A DNA stretch of 32,926 nt from a bacterium. Lineage in GTDB: Bacteria > SZUA-79 > Acidulodesulfobacterales > Acidulodesulfobacteraceae. The DNA is taken from positions 1-32,926 of the forward strand of contig JAJZYC010000003.1 in assembly GCA_021806125.1 (NCBI GenBank), written 5' to 3'. Shown here one piece after another: positions 12,766 to 21,509 of this stretch; positions within the stretch are counted from its first letter, which is position 1, and every line of letters starts with the position of its first letter. The notes beneath the pieces are model-generated. The model was not told the origin of the DNA. It ran no database searches and saw only the letters and a program-made list of their open reading frames with translations. The position numbers and the translations under genes were made by a program.

Positions 12766-12795
12766 ATGGGGTACAGATTTGAAATCCGTCCCCAT
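12766..12795. other. Hairpin in the infC leader
   Basis: ATGGGG and CCCCAT enclose a second helix GATTT/AAATC with small internal bulges. It lies in the predicted infC leader, about 16 nt before the ribosome-binding site, with no T run on either side, so it is not an intrinsic terminator. It may be a regulatory structure or a further small palindromic repeat. Confidence 0.45.
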
Positions 12796-12826
12796 TGCTA
12801 TTAAATTGTTTTTTATTCAGCAATAA

Positions 12827-12855
12827 ATTATTACATAATTTACGACCGGTGTCAA
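12827..12855 (-). promoter_or_regulatory. Putative promoter of infC-rpmI-rplT
   Basis: TTGACA (12850-12855), 17 nt, AATAAT (12827-12832) on the minus strand, immediately after the bamD terminator. The leader would be about 85 nt. Confidence 0.5.
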
Positions 12856-12858
12856 CTT

Positions 12859-12891
12859 GAAAAATAGAAAGCCAAAGCCCGAAGCTTTTGC
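12859..12891 (-). terminator. Intrinsic terminator after bamD
   Basis: On the minus strand GCAAAAGC-TTCGG-GCTTTGGC forms a stem with one mismatch, followed by TTTCTATTTTT. It starts 5 nt after the bamD stop and ends the recA-to-bamD transcript. Confidence 0.78.
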
Positions 12892-12895
12892 CGTT

Positions 12896-13666
12896 TTATC
12901 TTGCATACCGACTTTGCGAATATTTTGTCCTTAGAATGTTCATATAATGGGCTTCCATTTTTTTATTACCGGTATTTTTGTAACAGGCGGCGATATAATA
13001 AAGAGTTTTTGGGATAATCGGCACGTTTTTGGAAGCGTACTGTTTCAAAACCGTTTTAAACATATATATAGCTGGTTTCCAAAGACTTGCGTTGTAATAA
13101 TACAATCCAGTGAAAAAAGTATTTTCCGACAGTTTTATATCTATTAGCTTTATATATTTAAAAGCTTTTTTTGAATATTTGGAATAAGGATACTTGGATA
13201 TAAGTTTCTCGAAAGTAGCCTTTGCGTTCTTCAAGGGGCTCTGGCTTCTTCCGATCGCCTCTTTTCTTTTATAAAAAGACATGGCTTCGTAAAACATGGC
13301 GAAAGGAACATAATCGGAACGGGGATGCAGATGGATAAAGTCTAAATAAGCGCCCTGCGCCTCGATATATTTGCCTTCGAGATAATAGGCGTCTCCGAGT
13401 TTCAGTTCCGCTTTTTTAGTATTGCGGTATGTAGGATAATTTTCTATAAGCGCCTTAAAATTTTTTGCGGCTCCTTGATAGTTCTTGTTTTGAGAGTTAT
13501 GTATGGCTTTTTGATAATAAACATCGGGCGGCAGTATGTTTTTCTTGGCGTTTTCGCTGCAACCGGAAAGCATAACGGAAAAAGCAGATGTTATAACTGC
13601 CGCAATTAAAAATAAAATTAAACCGCGGTTTCTTTTTGTAATATTCATATTATTTTTGATAATCAT
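12896..13666 (-). CDS. bamD: Outer-membrane assembly lipoprotein BamD
   Basis: TPR lipoprotein of the BAM complex that helps insert beta-barrels into the outer membrane. The 256-residue chain has a signal peptide with lipobox VMLSGC (Cys36, Ser at +2, suited to outer-membrane sorting) and tandem TPR-like helices: VYYQKAIHNSQNKNYQGAAK, FKALIENYP, AELKLGDAYYLEGKYIEAQ, AYLDFIHLHPRSDYVPFAMF. The length matches the family. Its ATG overlaps the stop of the preceding lipoprotein gene as ATGA; a second in-frame ATG six codons later is equally possible. Its position next to another lipoprotein and upstream of an outer-membrane porin-bearing region fits envelope assembly. Confidence 0.88.
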   Translation of the reverse strand: MIIKNNMNITKRNRGLILFLIAAVITSAFSVMLSGCSENAKKNILPPDVYYQKAIHNSQNKNYQGAAKNFKALIENYPTYRNTKKAELKLGDAYYLEGKYIEAQGAYLDFIHLHPRSDYVPFAMFYEAMSFYKRKEAIGRSQSPLKNAKATFEKLISKYPYSKYSKKAFKYIKLIDIKLSENTFFTGLYYYNASLWKPAIYMFKTVLKQYASKNVPIIPKTLYYIAACYKNTGNKKMEAHYMNILRTKYSQSRYAR

Positions 13667-14457
13667 TGAATTATTTTGCTTCCCTTGGAAAGCGCAACTT
13701 TTATTTTAACATTATATAAATAATCGTCAACATATATTTTTAAAGGCACCATGCTTCCGCCTTTTAAAATATAATCTTTAAAACGGACGGTTTCGGTAAT
13801 TTTTTTATGTTTAACCGCCGTTATTTTGCGGATAAGATAGTCTTTTCCGACGTAGATATAATAATTGTCCGCCGTTTTATCGGAGAGCGGGCGGTATCCG
13901 AAGAAAAAACCATTATTCGTATTATAAAACAAACCGGCCTTTTTAATTTTATCTAAGCTGTCCGTATTTAAGAAAATTTTAAAAACGTCCAATAATCTCC
14001 GGTACATTAACATCTTTCCCCGATATTTCTTATAGAGGTTTATAGATTTAAGCCCGCCGCGTTTCGGATCTAAAAAAACGGCTCTGTTTCCGGCTTCGGA
14101 TATTTTTGCATAAAAAAGCACGTCTCCGTATATATCGAGAATAGTAAAACGCATATATTTTCCGCCGACGTATTTATAAAGGCCCGCCTGCTCAAAAGAA
14201 AAGCGGGAGCCTGCGGCGGATATTCGAAGCCTTCCCGACAGGCCTTTAAAGCGTCCGTAATTTTTATCAAGTCCGGCTAATACTTCGCTTCTGCTTTTAT
14301 ACGCAGCCGCGGCGGTTTTGCCCGGTGTAGGCGGAAGCGTTTTAACGTAAGACGCGCATCCGCTCAAACCTAAAGATACAAACAGCACAAATATAAAAAA
14401 TACAAACAGCGGCGTAAATAACGGCGGTGTTAAACGACTAAACTTCGGCCTTTGCAA
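13663..14457 (-). CDS. LolB/DUF4292-like outer-membrane lipoprotein
   Basis: A 264-residue lipoprotein: a hydrophobic N-terminus ends in lipobox LGLSGC (Cys34, Ala at +2). The remainder is beta-rich, with YGRFKGLSGRLRIS, KYMRFTILDIYGDVLFYAKI and KDYLIRKITAVKH, consistent with the LolA/LolB-like half-barrel fold, as in DUF4292 proteins found next to bamD or other TPR genes. A LolB-like role, receiving lipoproteins at the outer membrane, is possible but unproved. The start is TTG at 14457, supported by GGAGG 6 nt upstream and overlapping alaS by 20 nt. Confidence 0.65.
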   Translation of the reverse strand: MQRPKFSRLTPPLFTPLFVFFIFVLFVSLGLSGCASYVKTLPPTPGKTAAAAYKSRSEVLAGLDKNYGRFKGLSGRLRISAAGSRFSFEQAGLYKYVGGKYMRFTILDIYGDVLFYAKISEAGNRAVFLDPKRGGLKSINLYKKYRGKMLMYRRLLDVFKIFLNTDSLDKIKKAGLFYNTNNGFFFGYRPLSDKTADNYYIYVGKDYLIRKITAVKHKKITETVRFKDYILKGGSMVPLKIYVDDYLYNVKIKVALSKGSKIIQ

Positions 14458-17137
14458 TCAAAACCTCCGACATTATGTTGCCTGCTATATTTTCTATATC
14501 GCCGAACTTCAAAACTGAAGGGGCTCCGCCCTGAGAAAAGTCTTTTTTGCCTCCTCCTTTTCCGCCGACTTCCGAATTTATAAGTTTTATTATTTTAGAA
14601 GCGTCTGCAGCCCCTTCGGCTGAAATTATATAGACCAATTTTTCGTCGTTAAGGTTTGAAACAAAAATAACGGCGCTGTTCCCCGAAGGAAAATCGCTCC
14701 TTGATTTAAGTGCATTAACAAGGCCTTTCAGCTCTTCGCCAGAAACGTTTTTAAATTTCGATATAAGGTACTTAATACCGCCGGCTCCGGCAGTTTTAAA
14801 CGACCCTATAAGCCGTTCCGCTTCAAAATTATTTAATTTCGACTTAAGTTCTTCATTGGCTTTTTCTAAAAATTCGTAATCGTAGAACAGTTTAATTATT
14901 TTATTATATACGTCAGCTCTCGATGAATTTAAGAGCTTAGCTATGTTGGCTATGTTGTCTTCCTCCACGTATAAATAGTTCAGGTAATTCAAACCGGTTA
15001 CGGCTTCGATGCGCCTGATGCCGGAAGCGATAGAAGATTCTCCCGAAATTTTAAAAAAACCTATCTCCCCCGTCCTCGAAACATGCGTTCCGCCGCAAAA
15101 TTCTTTTGAAACACCGCCCATAGATACTACCCTGACTTTTTCTTCGTATTTATCGTCGAAAAAGTGCAGAGCCCCGGAATTTAAAGCCGTTTTTACGTCG
15201 AGTTCTTCGATTTTTACCTCTAAATCTGCAAAAATATATTCGTTAACAGAACTTTCTATATTTCTGATTTCATCGTCGGCAAGAGGTTTTCCGTATGAGA
15301 AATCGAACCTAAGCCTTTCCGAATCCACATAGGAACCCTGCTGCGAAACATGGCTCCCGAGAATTTTTCTAAGCGATGCTTGTAAAAGATGAACGGCGCT
15401 GTGGTTAGACGCGGTTTTTTTTCTGGTTTCTTTATCGACCGATAACTTTGCCTCTAACGGAAAAACGGGGTCGTTCAGAACGGATTCGCCTGCAGACGCG
15501 CCGCCCGTGAAAATCCTTCCATGATGCAGTATCACGCCGTTTTTGGTTTTGTAAGCGCCGGATACTGATGCCGAAAGCGAAACGTTTCCGTCCGTCCATT
15601 CTATATGCCCCTTATCTCCGGTCTGGCCGCCGCCTTCGGGATAAAACGGGGTCGAATCGGCCGTAATATAATAAAATTCGCCGTCCTCTATGGTCCGCAC
15701 CGGTTCCCCGTCTTCGCCGAATATGCCGGTAATATTTGCCGAAGCCTCGATATTCGCATATCCGGTAAAATTAGTTTTAGGGATGCCTGGGATTATATCT
15801 GGAATACCGTGTTTTTCTTTCTTCTGCTTTGAACCTTTTTTCTGTATATCCATCAGTTCGCCGAATGCTTTTAAATCTATGGATAGTCCGTTTTCTCCAG
15901 CGATATCTATCGCAAGGTCAACCGGAAACCCTTTTTCGTCGTATAATTTAAATATAAAACCGCCCGGCACCGCCTTTTCCTTTTTATTTTTCAATTCGGT
16001 AATTTTTTCTTCCAGGAGTTTAATCCCCTGTCCGACAGTATCCGTAAACTTATCGTACTCTTCGGAAATTATTTTCTCGAAAACGGTAAGTCCGTCCCTT
16101 ACTTCGGGATAAAAACCGCCCATAACTATTACTGCGGTATTGCCGAGATAAATTAAGTTTTCAAGGCTGATATTAAGCTTTAAAGCATACCTTATCAGCC
16201 TTCTTAAAATCCTTCTGAATACGTATCCTCTGCCCTCGTTGGAAGGAAACACCGATTCCGCGGATAAAAAAACAGACGTCCTTATATGGTCGCTTATAAC
16301 TCTTGCGGCCGTATCGTAGGTTTCGTCGCCGCTATTGTAGCGTTTGCCGGCGATAATGTCTATTTCGTTTATGTAAGGTATAAAAACGTCGGTATCGTAG
16401 TTGGATTTAACTCCCTGCAAAACCCTTAATATTCTCTCCAGCCCCATTCCCGTATCTATTGAAGGTTTTGGAAGTTTTGCAACGGCTCCTTCGCGGTCTT
16501 TATTGAATTCCATAAAAACAAGATTCCAGATTTCTAAATATCTTCCGCAGTCGCAGTCTATATCGCAGTCTTTATGCCCGGCCTCCGAATATCCGGTATC
16601 GAAAAATATCTCGCTCGAATATCCGCAGGGGCCGGTTTCGCCCATCTGCCAGAAATTGGTTTCGTCCCCGAGCTTGAAAATCTTTCTTTCGTCGAAGCCT
16701 ACGGTATCTTTCCATATAGAATAACCTTCATCGTCCTTAGCGTTAACGGTAACGTATATTTTATCCATATCCATTTCTATAACGTCTTTTAAAAATTCGT
16801 GCGCTAAGAGAACGGCCTCTTTTTTGAAATAATCGCCGAAAGAAAAATTTCCGAGCATTTCAAAAAAAGTGTGGTGGCGAGATGTTTTTCCGACGTTTTC
16901 AAGGTCGTTATGCTTGCCCCCGGCTCTCATACATTTTTGAACGGTTACAGCACGCGGCATAGGCGGAGATGCGGCTCCGGTAAAATAGTCCTTAAACTGG
17001 ACCATTCCGGCATTGGTAAACATAATAGAATCGTCGCCGGCAGGAATTAAAGACGAGCCTGCGACGAGTATATGTCCTTTTTCGGTAAAATATTTAATAA
17101 ATATTTCTCTTAATTCGTTCGATAATAAATTTTTCAT
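14438..17137 (-). CDS. alaS: Alanyl-tRNA synthetase
   Basis: Class II aminoacyl-tRNA synthetase, 899 residues, normal length. The catalytic domain starts LREIFIKYFTEKGHILVAGS, includes motif 2 around SRHHTFFEMLGNFSFGDYF and WNLVFMEFNKD, and the editing domain has the zinc/catalytic motif HSAVH (His579, His583) with CGGTH (Cys681, His685). The C-terminal region contains GGKGGGKKDFSQGG, the family DHHA1/C-Ala signature. Its ATG overlaps the recX stop (ATGA), the classic recX-alaS coupling. Confidence 0.98.
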   Translation of the reverse strand: MKNLLSNELREIFIKYFTEKGHILVAGSSLIPAGDDSIMFTNAGMVQFKDYFTGAASPPMPRAVTVQKCMRAGGKHNDLENVGKTSRHHTFFEMLGNFSFGDYFKKEAVLLAHEFLKDVIEMDMDKIYVTVNAKDDEGYSIWKDTVGFDERKIFKLGDETNFWQMGETGPCGYSSEIFFDTGYSEAGHKDCDIDCDCGRYLEIWNLVFMEFNKDREGAVAKLPKPSIDTGMGLERILRVLQGVKSNYDTDVFIPYINEIDIIAGKRYNSGDETYDTAARVISDHIRTSVFLSAESVFPSNEGRGYVFRRILRRLIRYALKLNISLENLIYLGNTAVIVMGGFYPEVRDGLTVFEKIISEEYDKFTDTVGQGIKLLEEKITELKNKKEKAVPGGFIFKLYDEKGFPVDLAIDIAGENGLSIDLKAFGELMDIQKKGSKQKKEKHGIPDIIPGIPKTNFTGYANIEASANITGIFGEDGEPVRTIEDGEFYYITADSTPFYPEGGGQTGDKGHIEWTDGNVSLSASVSGAYKTKNGVILHHGRIFTGGASAGESVLNDPVFPLEAKLSVDKETRKKTASNHSAVHLLQASLRKILGSHVSQQGSYVDSERLRFDFSYGKPLADDEIRNIESSVNEYIFADLEVKIEELDVKTALNSGALHFFDDKYEEKVRVVSMGGVSKEFCGGTHVSRTGEIGFFKISGESSIASGIRRIEAVTGLNYLNYLYVEEDNIANIAKLLNSSRADVYNKIIKLFYDYEFLEKANEELKSKLNNFEAERLIGSFKTAGAGGIKYLISKFKNVSGEELKGLVNALKSRSDFPSGNSAVIFVSNLNDEKLVYIISAEGAADASKIIKLINSEVGGKGGGKKDFSQGGAPSVLKFGDIENIAGNIMSEVLIAKAEV

Positions 17138-17634
17138 AAATGTTTTGAGTTTAATATATCTTCGATTATTCCGGAAGAAAACCCTCTGCTCTGTAAAAAA
17201 TCGTAGAGTTTCTTTTTAAATATAAGTTCGTTCTCCCTGTACTTTATCAGCGAAACTTTCTTTTTGTCTATTGCTTTAAGCGCCGCGCCGCGTTCCTCGT
17301 CTTCGGCGTAGAACTTTTCCATAAGTTCGCTTATAAGGCTTTTATTTATTCCTTTTTTGTATAATTCGTAGCTTAATTTTATCTTACCTATAAGCCTGTT
17401 TTTACCGTTCTCTATGAGCCGTCCGGCAAACGCCTCGTCGTTTAAATATCCGTATTCTTTTAATTTTTTAACCGCCCTGCCGGTATCCTCGGTCGAAAAT
17501 CCTTTTTTTATAAGCTTTTCGACAATCTGTTTTTCGGAATACGTCCTTGCCGAAATAAGCTTCAGAGAATAATCCTCAGACGTTCCGAGGGCTTTAGACT
17601 TTCTTTTAGAAATATTTTTCTGCGATACTTTCAA
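17134..17634 (-). CDS. recX: RecX regulatory protein
   Basis: Modulator of RecA filaments, 166 residues of helical repeats: LKLISARTYSEKQIVEKLIK, GRAVKKLKEYGYLNDEAFA, KIKLSYELYKKGI and KKLYDFLQSRGFSSGIIEDI. The start is TTG at 17634 with GGAG 8 nt upstream. It is separated from recA by the pilus ATPase gene and is coupled to alaS. Confidence 0.93.
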   Translation of the reverse strand: MKVSQKNISKRKSKALGTSEDYSLKLISARTYSEKQIVEKLIKKGFSTEDTGRAVKKLKEYGYLNDEAFAGRLIENGKNRLIGKIKLSYELYKKGINKSLISELMEKFYAEDEERGAALKAIDKKKVSLIKYRENELIFKKKLYDFLQSRGFSSGIIEDILNSKHL

Positions 17635-17671
17635 ATTAAGCGCTCCGAACTGTAGGGTCAGCCCTTTAACT

Positions 17672-18964
17672 TTAAGTAGTCCAGTAAGAGCTTGAACCGC
17701 CGGAAAGGGAACCGGCGTCTGCCGCTCCCGAACCGGATGCCTGCCCCGAAGACGGCTGCTGCGGCCGGCCGGAATGTTGAACGCGGCCCGCCTCCGGTTC
17801 TGCGTCCGAGCCTATGCCCTGATTTATGCCTTCGCTGGAAGAATTTACCCCGGATATCAAAAGGGCAAGGTCGTTGGGAGAGGTAGATTCGGATAAAGCA
17901 TCTTCGTAAGTTATTAACCCTGCCTTATAAAAATTATAAAGCGACTGGTCGAAAGTCTGCATTCCGTACTGAATATTTCCGCTTTTTATATAATCTCTTA
18001 TGCTTGCCGTTTTGTCTTCGTTAGCAATGCATTCTTTTATAGTCTCTGTCCCGAGCATTATTTCTATTGAAGGAAGCCGCCCTTTTTTATCGGCTCTGAT
18101 TATGAGCCTCTGCGATATTACGGCTGAAATAACGGAGGCAAGCTGTATTCTTATCTGTTTTTGCTGATACGGCGGAAAAACCGCTATAATTCGGTTAATA
18201 GTTTCCTGTGCATCAAGGGTATGGAGCGTACTCATAACGAGATGCCCGGTTTCGGCGGCAGTTATTGCCGTTTCTATAGTTTCGAGGTCGCGCATTTCGC
18301 CGACGAGGATAACGTCGGGGTCCTGCCTCAGCGCTTCCCTCAGGCCGTGGGAAAAGGAATAAACGTCCATACCGAGTTCCCGCTGGTTTATTGCGGCTTT
18401 TATATCTTTATGAAGATATTCTATAGGGTCTTCCACGGTTATGATGTTAACCGGCTTGTTGTTGTTGATATAATCTATCATAGAGGCAAGCGTAGTCGAT
18501 TTTCCGCTTCCGGTAATACCCGTAACGAGTATAAGCCCTCTCTCTTTAAGGGCGATTGACTTGATTATTTTAGGAAGATTAAGCGAGTCGAAAGCCGGAA
18601 TGTCAAACGCAATATATCTCATTGCAATGCTTAACGAATTTCTCTGGGAATATATATTTACCCTGAATCTACCGACTTCGGACAGGCTGTAGGCAAGATC
18701 GACATCCCTGTTATCCTGAAATACTTTAAGCTGATGTTTATCCATCATACTTCCGGCTATTTTTTCGATTACTTCCTTAGACATTATGCCGAAACTTTCC
18801 TGCCGGTAAATATCGCCGTCTATTCTAAAAATAGGATAAGTATTTACCTTAAGATGGATATCCGAAGCCCCTTGAGCTACCGCAGTTTTTAAGATAGTTT
18901 CTATAAGTGACTGCCGTTCTGCGGACTGATAAGATTGATTGGATTGAACCGATTCTTCGCTCAT
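17672..18964 (-). CDS. pilT: Type IV pilus retraction ATPase, PilT/PilU family, with extra tail
   Basis: Hexameric ATPase that depolymerises type IV pili for twitching motility and DNA uptake. Walker A GITGSGKST (149-157), Asp box, Walker B VILVGEMRD (218-226) and the His box GHLVMSTLHT are complete. The C-terminal ATPase segment QTFDQSLYNFYKAG...SPNDL reads more like PilU than PilT, so naming within the family is open. After about residue 372 comes a 58-residue Gly/Ser/Gln/Ala-rich, probably disordered tail absent from usual PilT proteins. Its DNA (about 17675-17848) is much more GC-rich than the surroundings. It follows recA by 30 nt and precedes recX, so it is co-transcribed with recA. Confidence 0.9.
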   Translation of the reverse strand: MSEESVQSNQSYQSAERQSLIETILKTAVAQGASDIHLKVNTYPIFRIDGDIYRQESFGIMSKEVIEKIAGSMMDKHQLKVFQDNRDVDLAYSLSEVGRFRVNIYSQRNSLSIAMRYIAFDIPAFDSLNLPKIIKSIALKERGLILVTGITGSGKSTTLASMIDYINNNKPVNIITVEDPIEYLHKDIKAAINQRELGMDVYSFSHGLREALRQDPDVILVGEMRDLETIETAITAAETGHLVMSTLHTLDAQETINRIIAVFPPYQQKQIRIQLASVISAVISQRLIIRADKKGRLPSIEIMLGTETIKECIANEDKTASIRDYIKSGNIQYGMQTFDQSLYNFYKAGLITYEDALSESTSPNDLALLISGVNSSSEGINQGIGSDAEPEAGRVQHSGRPQQPSSGQASGSGAADAGSLSGGSSSYWTT

Positions 18965-18994
18965 TTTAACTATATTTATTCAAGTTATATTTCT

Positions 18995-20065
18995 TTATGC
19001 CTTAAGATTAAATTTGTCTAAAATTTTAGAATATATCTCGTCGCGAAGCGCCGGATTGTTTTTCAGGGTTTCTTTGGCGGCTTCCCTGCCCTGCCCTAAT
19101 CTTTCTTTGCCGTAGCTGAACCATGTTCCCGATTTTTCTATAATGCCGTTTTCGGAACTGAGATCGACTATATCGCCTTCCAAGGATATTCCGCTGTCGT
19201 AAATTATGTCGAATTCCGCCTCTTTAAATGGGGGGGCGACTTTATTTTTTACTATTCTCGCTTTAGTGCGCGAACCTACGACCTCGTCTCCTTTTTTGAT
19301 TGAACCTATTCTTCTTATGTCTATTCGGACGGAAGCATAAAATTTAAGGGCGTTGCCTCCGGTGGTAGTTTCGGGAGAACCGAACATAACGCCTATTTTC
19401 ATTCTTATCTGATTGATAAATATAACGGATGTGTTCGATTTCGCAATTGCCGAAGTAAGTTTTCTCAACGCCTGCGACATAAGGCGGGCTTGAAGCCCCA
19501 TATGCGCATCGCCCATATCGCCTTCTATCTCGGCCTTGGGAACAAGAGCGGCAACCGAGTCTATAACTAAAACATCGATAGAACCGGACCTCACGAGAGA
19601 ATCGGCTATTTCCAAAGCTTCTTCGCCTGTGCCGGGCTGGGAAATTATAAGTTCGTCCACGTTTACACCGATTTTTTTTGCGTATTTTAAATCTAAGGCG
19701 TGTTCTGCATCGATAAAGGCGGCGATACCGCCTTTTTTTTGGGCCTGAGCGACGATTTGAAGGGTAAGGGTAGTTTTTCCCGAGGATTCAGGACCGAATA
19801 TCTCGATAACTCTTCCTTTAGGTATTCCTCCGATACCGAGGGCAATATCTAATGACAGAGAACCAGTAGGAATAGACTGAATATCCTCAGCCGGCGGTTT
19901 TCCGCCGAGTTTCATTACAGCTCCGGCTCCGAACTGCTTTTCTATCTGGGCAATAGCAAGGTCTAACGCTTTTATTTTCTGCTCATGCATAGGCTGTTCC
20001 TTAACTTTATTTTCTGACAGGGACGGACTCGAGTCTCCCTTATTGCCGCCGGATTTTAACGCCAT
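18995..20065 (-). CDS. recA: Recombinase RecA
   Basis: Central recombinase: binds single-stranded DNA, drives strand exchange and activates LexA-type cleavage. Walker A GPESSGKTT, the FIDAEHALD segment, Walker B VLVIDSVAALVP and the KIGVMFGSPETTTGGNALKF loop are intact. Frame from the ATG at 20065 gives 356 residues, with a ~25-residue Ser/Gly/Lys N-terminal extension. An internal ATG (Met26, 19990) has its own AAGGA 7 nt upstream and gives MHEQKIKALDLAIAQIEKQF, matching the usual start, so a 331-residue form is equally credible. SD GGAAGGA precedes the outer ATG. No SOS box was found near the promoter. Confidence 0.97.
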   Translation of the reverse strand: MALKSGGNKGDSSPSLSENKVKEQPMHEQKIKALDLAIAQIEKQFGAGAVMKLGGKPPAEDIQSIPTGSLSLDIALGIGGIPKGRVIEIFGPESSGKTTLTLQIVAQAQKKGGIAAFIDAEHALDLKYAKKIGVNVDELIISQPGTGEEALEIADSLVRSGSIDVLVIDSVAALVPKAEIEGDMGDAHMGLQARLMSQALRKLTSAIAKSNTSVIFINQIRMKIGVMFGSPETTTGGNALKFYASVRIDIRRIGSIKKGDEVVGSRTKARIVKNKVAPPFKEAEFDIIYDSGISLEGDIVDLSSENGIIEKSGTWFSYGKERLGQGREAAKETLKNNPALRDEIYSKILDKFNLKA

Positions 20066-20107
20066 AATTATTCCTTCCTTTTCTTATTTTATTTTTTTTA
20101 TTTAAAA

Positions 20108-20136
20108 GTTATATATCAAAAAAGAAATATTATCAA
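20108..20136 (-). promoter_or_regulatory. Putative recA promoter
   Basis: TTGATA (20131-20136), 17 nt, TATAAC (20108-20113) on the minus strand; each hexamer 5 of 6. It lies in the 83-bp gap between cinA and recA and probably drives recA-pilT-recX-alaS-lipoprotein-bamD. No CTGT-N8-ACAG type LexA operator is seen. Confidence 0.55.
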
Positions 20137-20148
20137 GTTAAATTATTG

Positions 20149-21432
20149 TTACGTTTTTATTAAAGACTGCGGCGTCCCGCTTACAAGGCGGTATATCCAG
20201 AACAACGCCATTTTTGCCGTATATGCTTTAACGTCTAAGCGGGAACCGGAAAACGAATATTTTCTTACTTCTTTTACTTTGGAACTGGAAAGTGCTATGA
20301 AAACCGTCCCTACGGGATAATTATCGTATTCCGTTTTGGGTCCGGCAAATCCGGTTACCGCAATACCTATGTCGGCCTTTGCATTTTCTCTCGCTTTTTC
20401 CGCCATTTCTATAGCACATTTATCCGATACCGCGCCCTCTTTTTCTATAACCGCTTTATCTACTCCAAGAAGAGCGGTTTTTGCGTAATCGGAATACACC
20501 ACGCCGCCGTAAACGAAATAAGCCGAAGCCCCCGGCAAATCCGTAAGCTTATCCGAAATATAACCGCCGGTAAGCGATTCCGCAACTGCAATCTTTATAC
20601 CGTTTTCTTTTAGAAGATACGAGCATACTATATTAAGTTCGTCATCGTCGAAACCGTAAAGATAGTCTTTAAAAATTTCGCCGACTTTATTGTCCAGCGA
20701 CTTTACGTTTTCGTTAAGTTTCTGGGTAGAAACGCCGTTGACGGCGGCGGACACGATGAATTCGCCGTATGAAAATTCATAATCAAGGCCACACTCGGCA
20801 GTTTTTTTTAATTTTTCGAAAAGAATTTCGAATTCTTTTTCCTTTAAGCCAAAAAGCTTATATTTCCTTAATCTGACAAAATAATTAATGCCGAGCTTAC
20901 CGAGCATTTTTCCGAGTATATGATTCTTAAACATATTTACGGCATTTTTAGTTTCAAGCGGCATAGCCGCAAAAAATATAGGCTCGGTCAGATAAAAACC
21001 GGAAATTCCGGAATTCTGGTTAGGTACAATAAAAGAATGTTCTGGAAAATAACAGGCTTTTTCATCGGAATTGCCGAAAACTTTCTTTTCGGATTCATAA
21101 ACAAGGGCCATTAAATCTGCGGCATCTTTGCTTCTGACAAGTTCTCTCTTAAAAACCGCGGAAACGGTATCGCGGGTTAAAGAAACACCCTCTTTCATTC
21201 CCCCGCATACTATAACGAAAGAATCTCCGGACGCCATATAAGACATTACTTTATATATGCCGTCTCTCTGGCTTTCAGGCATTATAACGGCTTCTTTAAA
21301 CCCCAAACCGTAATTTGAAAGCACGTCGGAAAGGTCTTTTATAATCTCTCCCGCTCCAGCAAAATTATGGTTATCTGATATAACAAGGATTTTAATATCT
21401 TTATGCTCTTTGTCTTTATTTTCCATGTTCAA
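20149..21432 (-). CDS. cinA: CinA-family protein with degenerate N-terminal domain
   Basis: A 427-residue two-domain protein. The C-terminal half is an intact NMN amidohydrolase (PncC) domain: AVAESLTGGYISDKLTDLPG, YGGVVYSDYAK, and IGIAVTGFAGP; this hydrolyses nicotinamide mononucleotide in the pyridine nucleotide cycle. The N-terminal half occupies the place of the MoCF/COG1058 domain, but the signature GGLGPTxDD is replaced by CGGMKEGVSLTRDTVS and the opening GDE-type motif is absent, so its ADP-ribose pyrophosphatase activity is probably lost. Start: TTG (21432) or ATG two codons on (21426); no strong ribosome-binding site decides. Its position between pgpA and recA is the usual one. Confidence 0.85.
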   Translation of the reverse strand: MNMENKDKEHKDIKILVISDNHNFAGAGEIIKDLSDVLSNYGLGFKEAVIMPESQRDGIYKVMSYMASGDSFVIVCGGMKEGVSLTRDTVSAVFKRELVRSKDAADLMALVYESEKKVFGNSDEKACYFPEHSFIVPNQNSGISGFYLTEPIFFAAMPLETKNAVNMFKNHILGKMLGKLGINYFVRLRKYKLFGLKEKEFEILFEKLKKTAECGLDYEFSYGEFIVSAAVNGVSTQKLNENVKSLDNKVGEIFKDYLYGFDDDELNIVCSYLLKENGIKIAVAESLTGGYISDKLTDLPGASAYFVYGGVVYSDYAKTALLGVDKAVIEKEGAVSDKCAIEMAEKARENAKADIGIAVTGFAGPKTEYDNYPVGTVFIALSSSKVKEVRKYSFSGSRLDVKAYTAKMALFWIYRLVSGTPQSLIKT

Positions 21433-21509
21433 GATTTAGTCTATACTGTTCTTTATACGATTCAGGATATTATTTTAACATTTTTTCTATAAAAAGGTAA
21501 AATCTACGC

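Noticed and set aside
12766..12795. Hairpin near infC as a terminator or attenuator
   Set aside because: No T run follows on either strand, and a better terminator lies at 12859-12891.
20066..20148. Expected LexA box upstream of recA
   Set aside because: No CTGT-N8-ACAG or GAAC-N4-GTTC type palindrome is present; only a sigma-70 promoter is seen. SOS control cannot be claimed.
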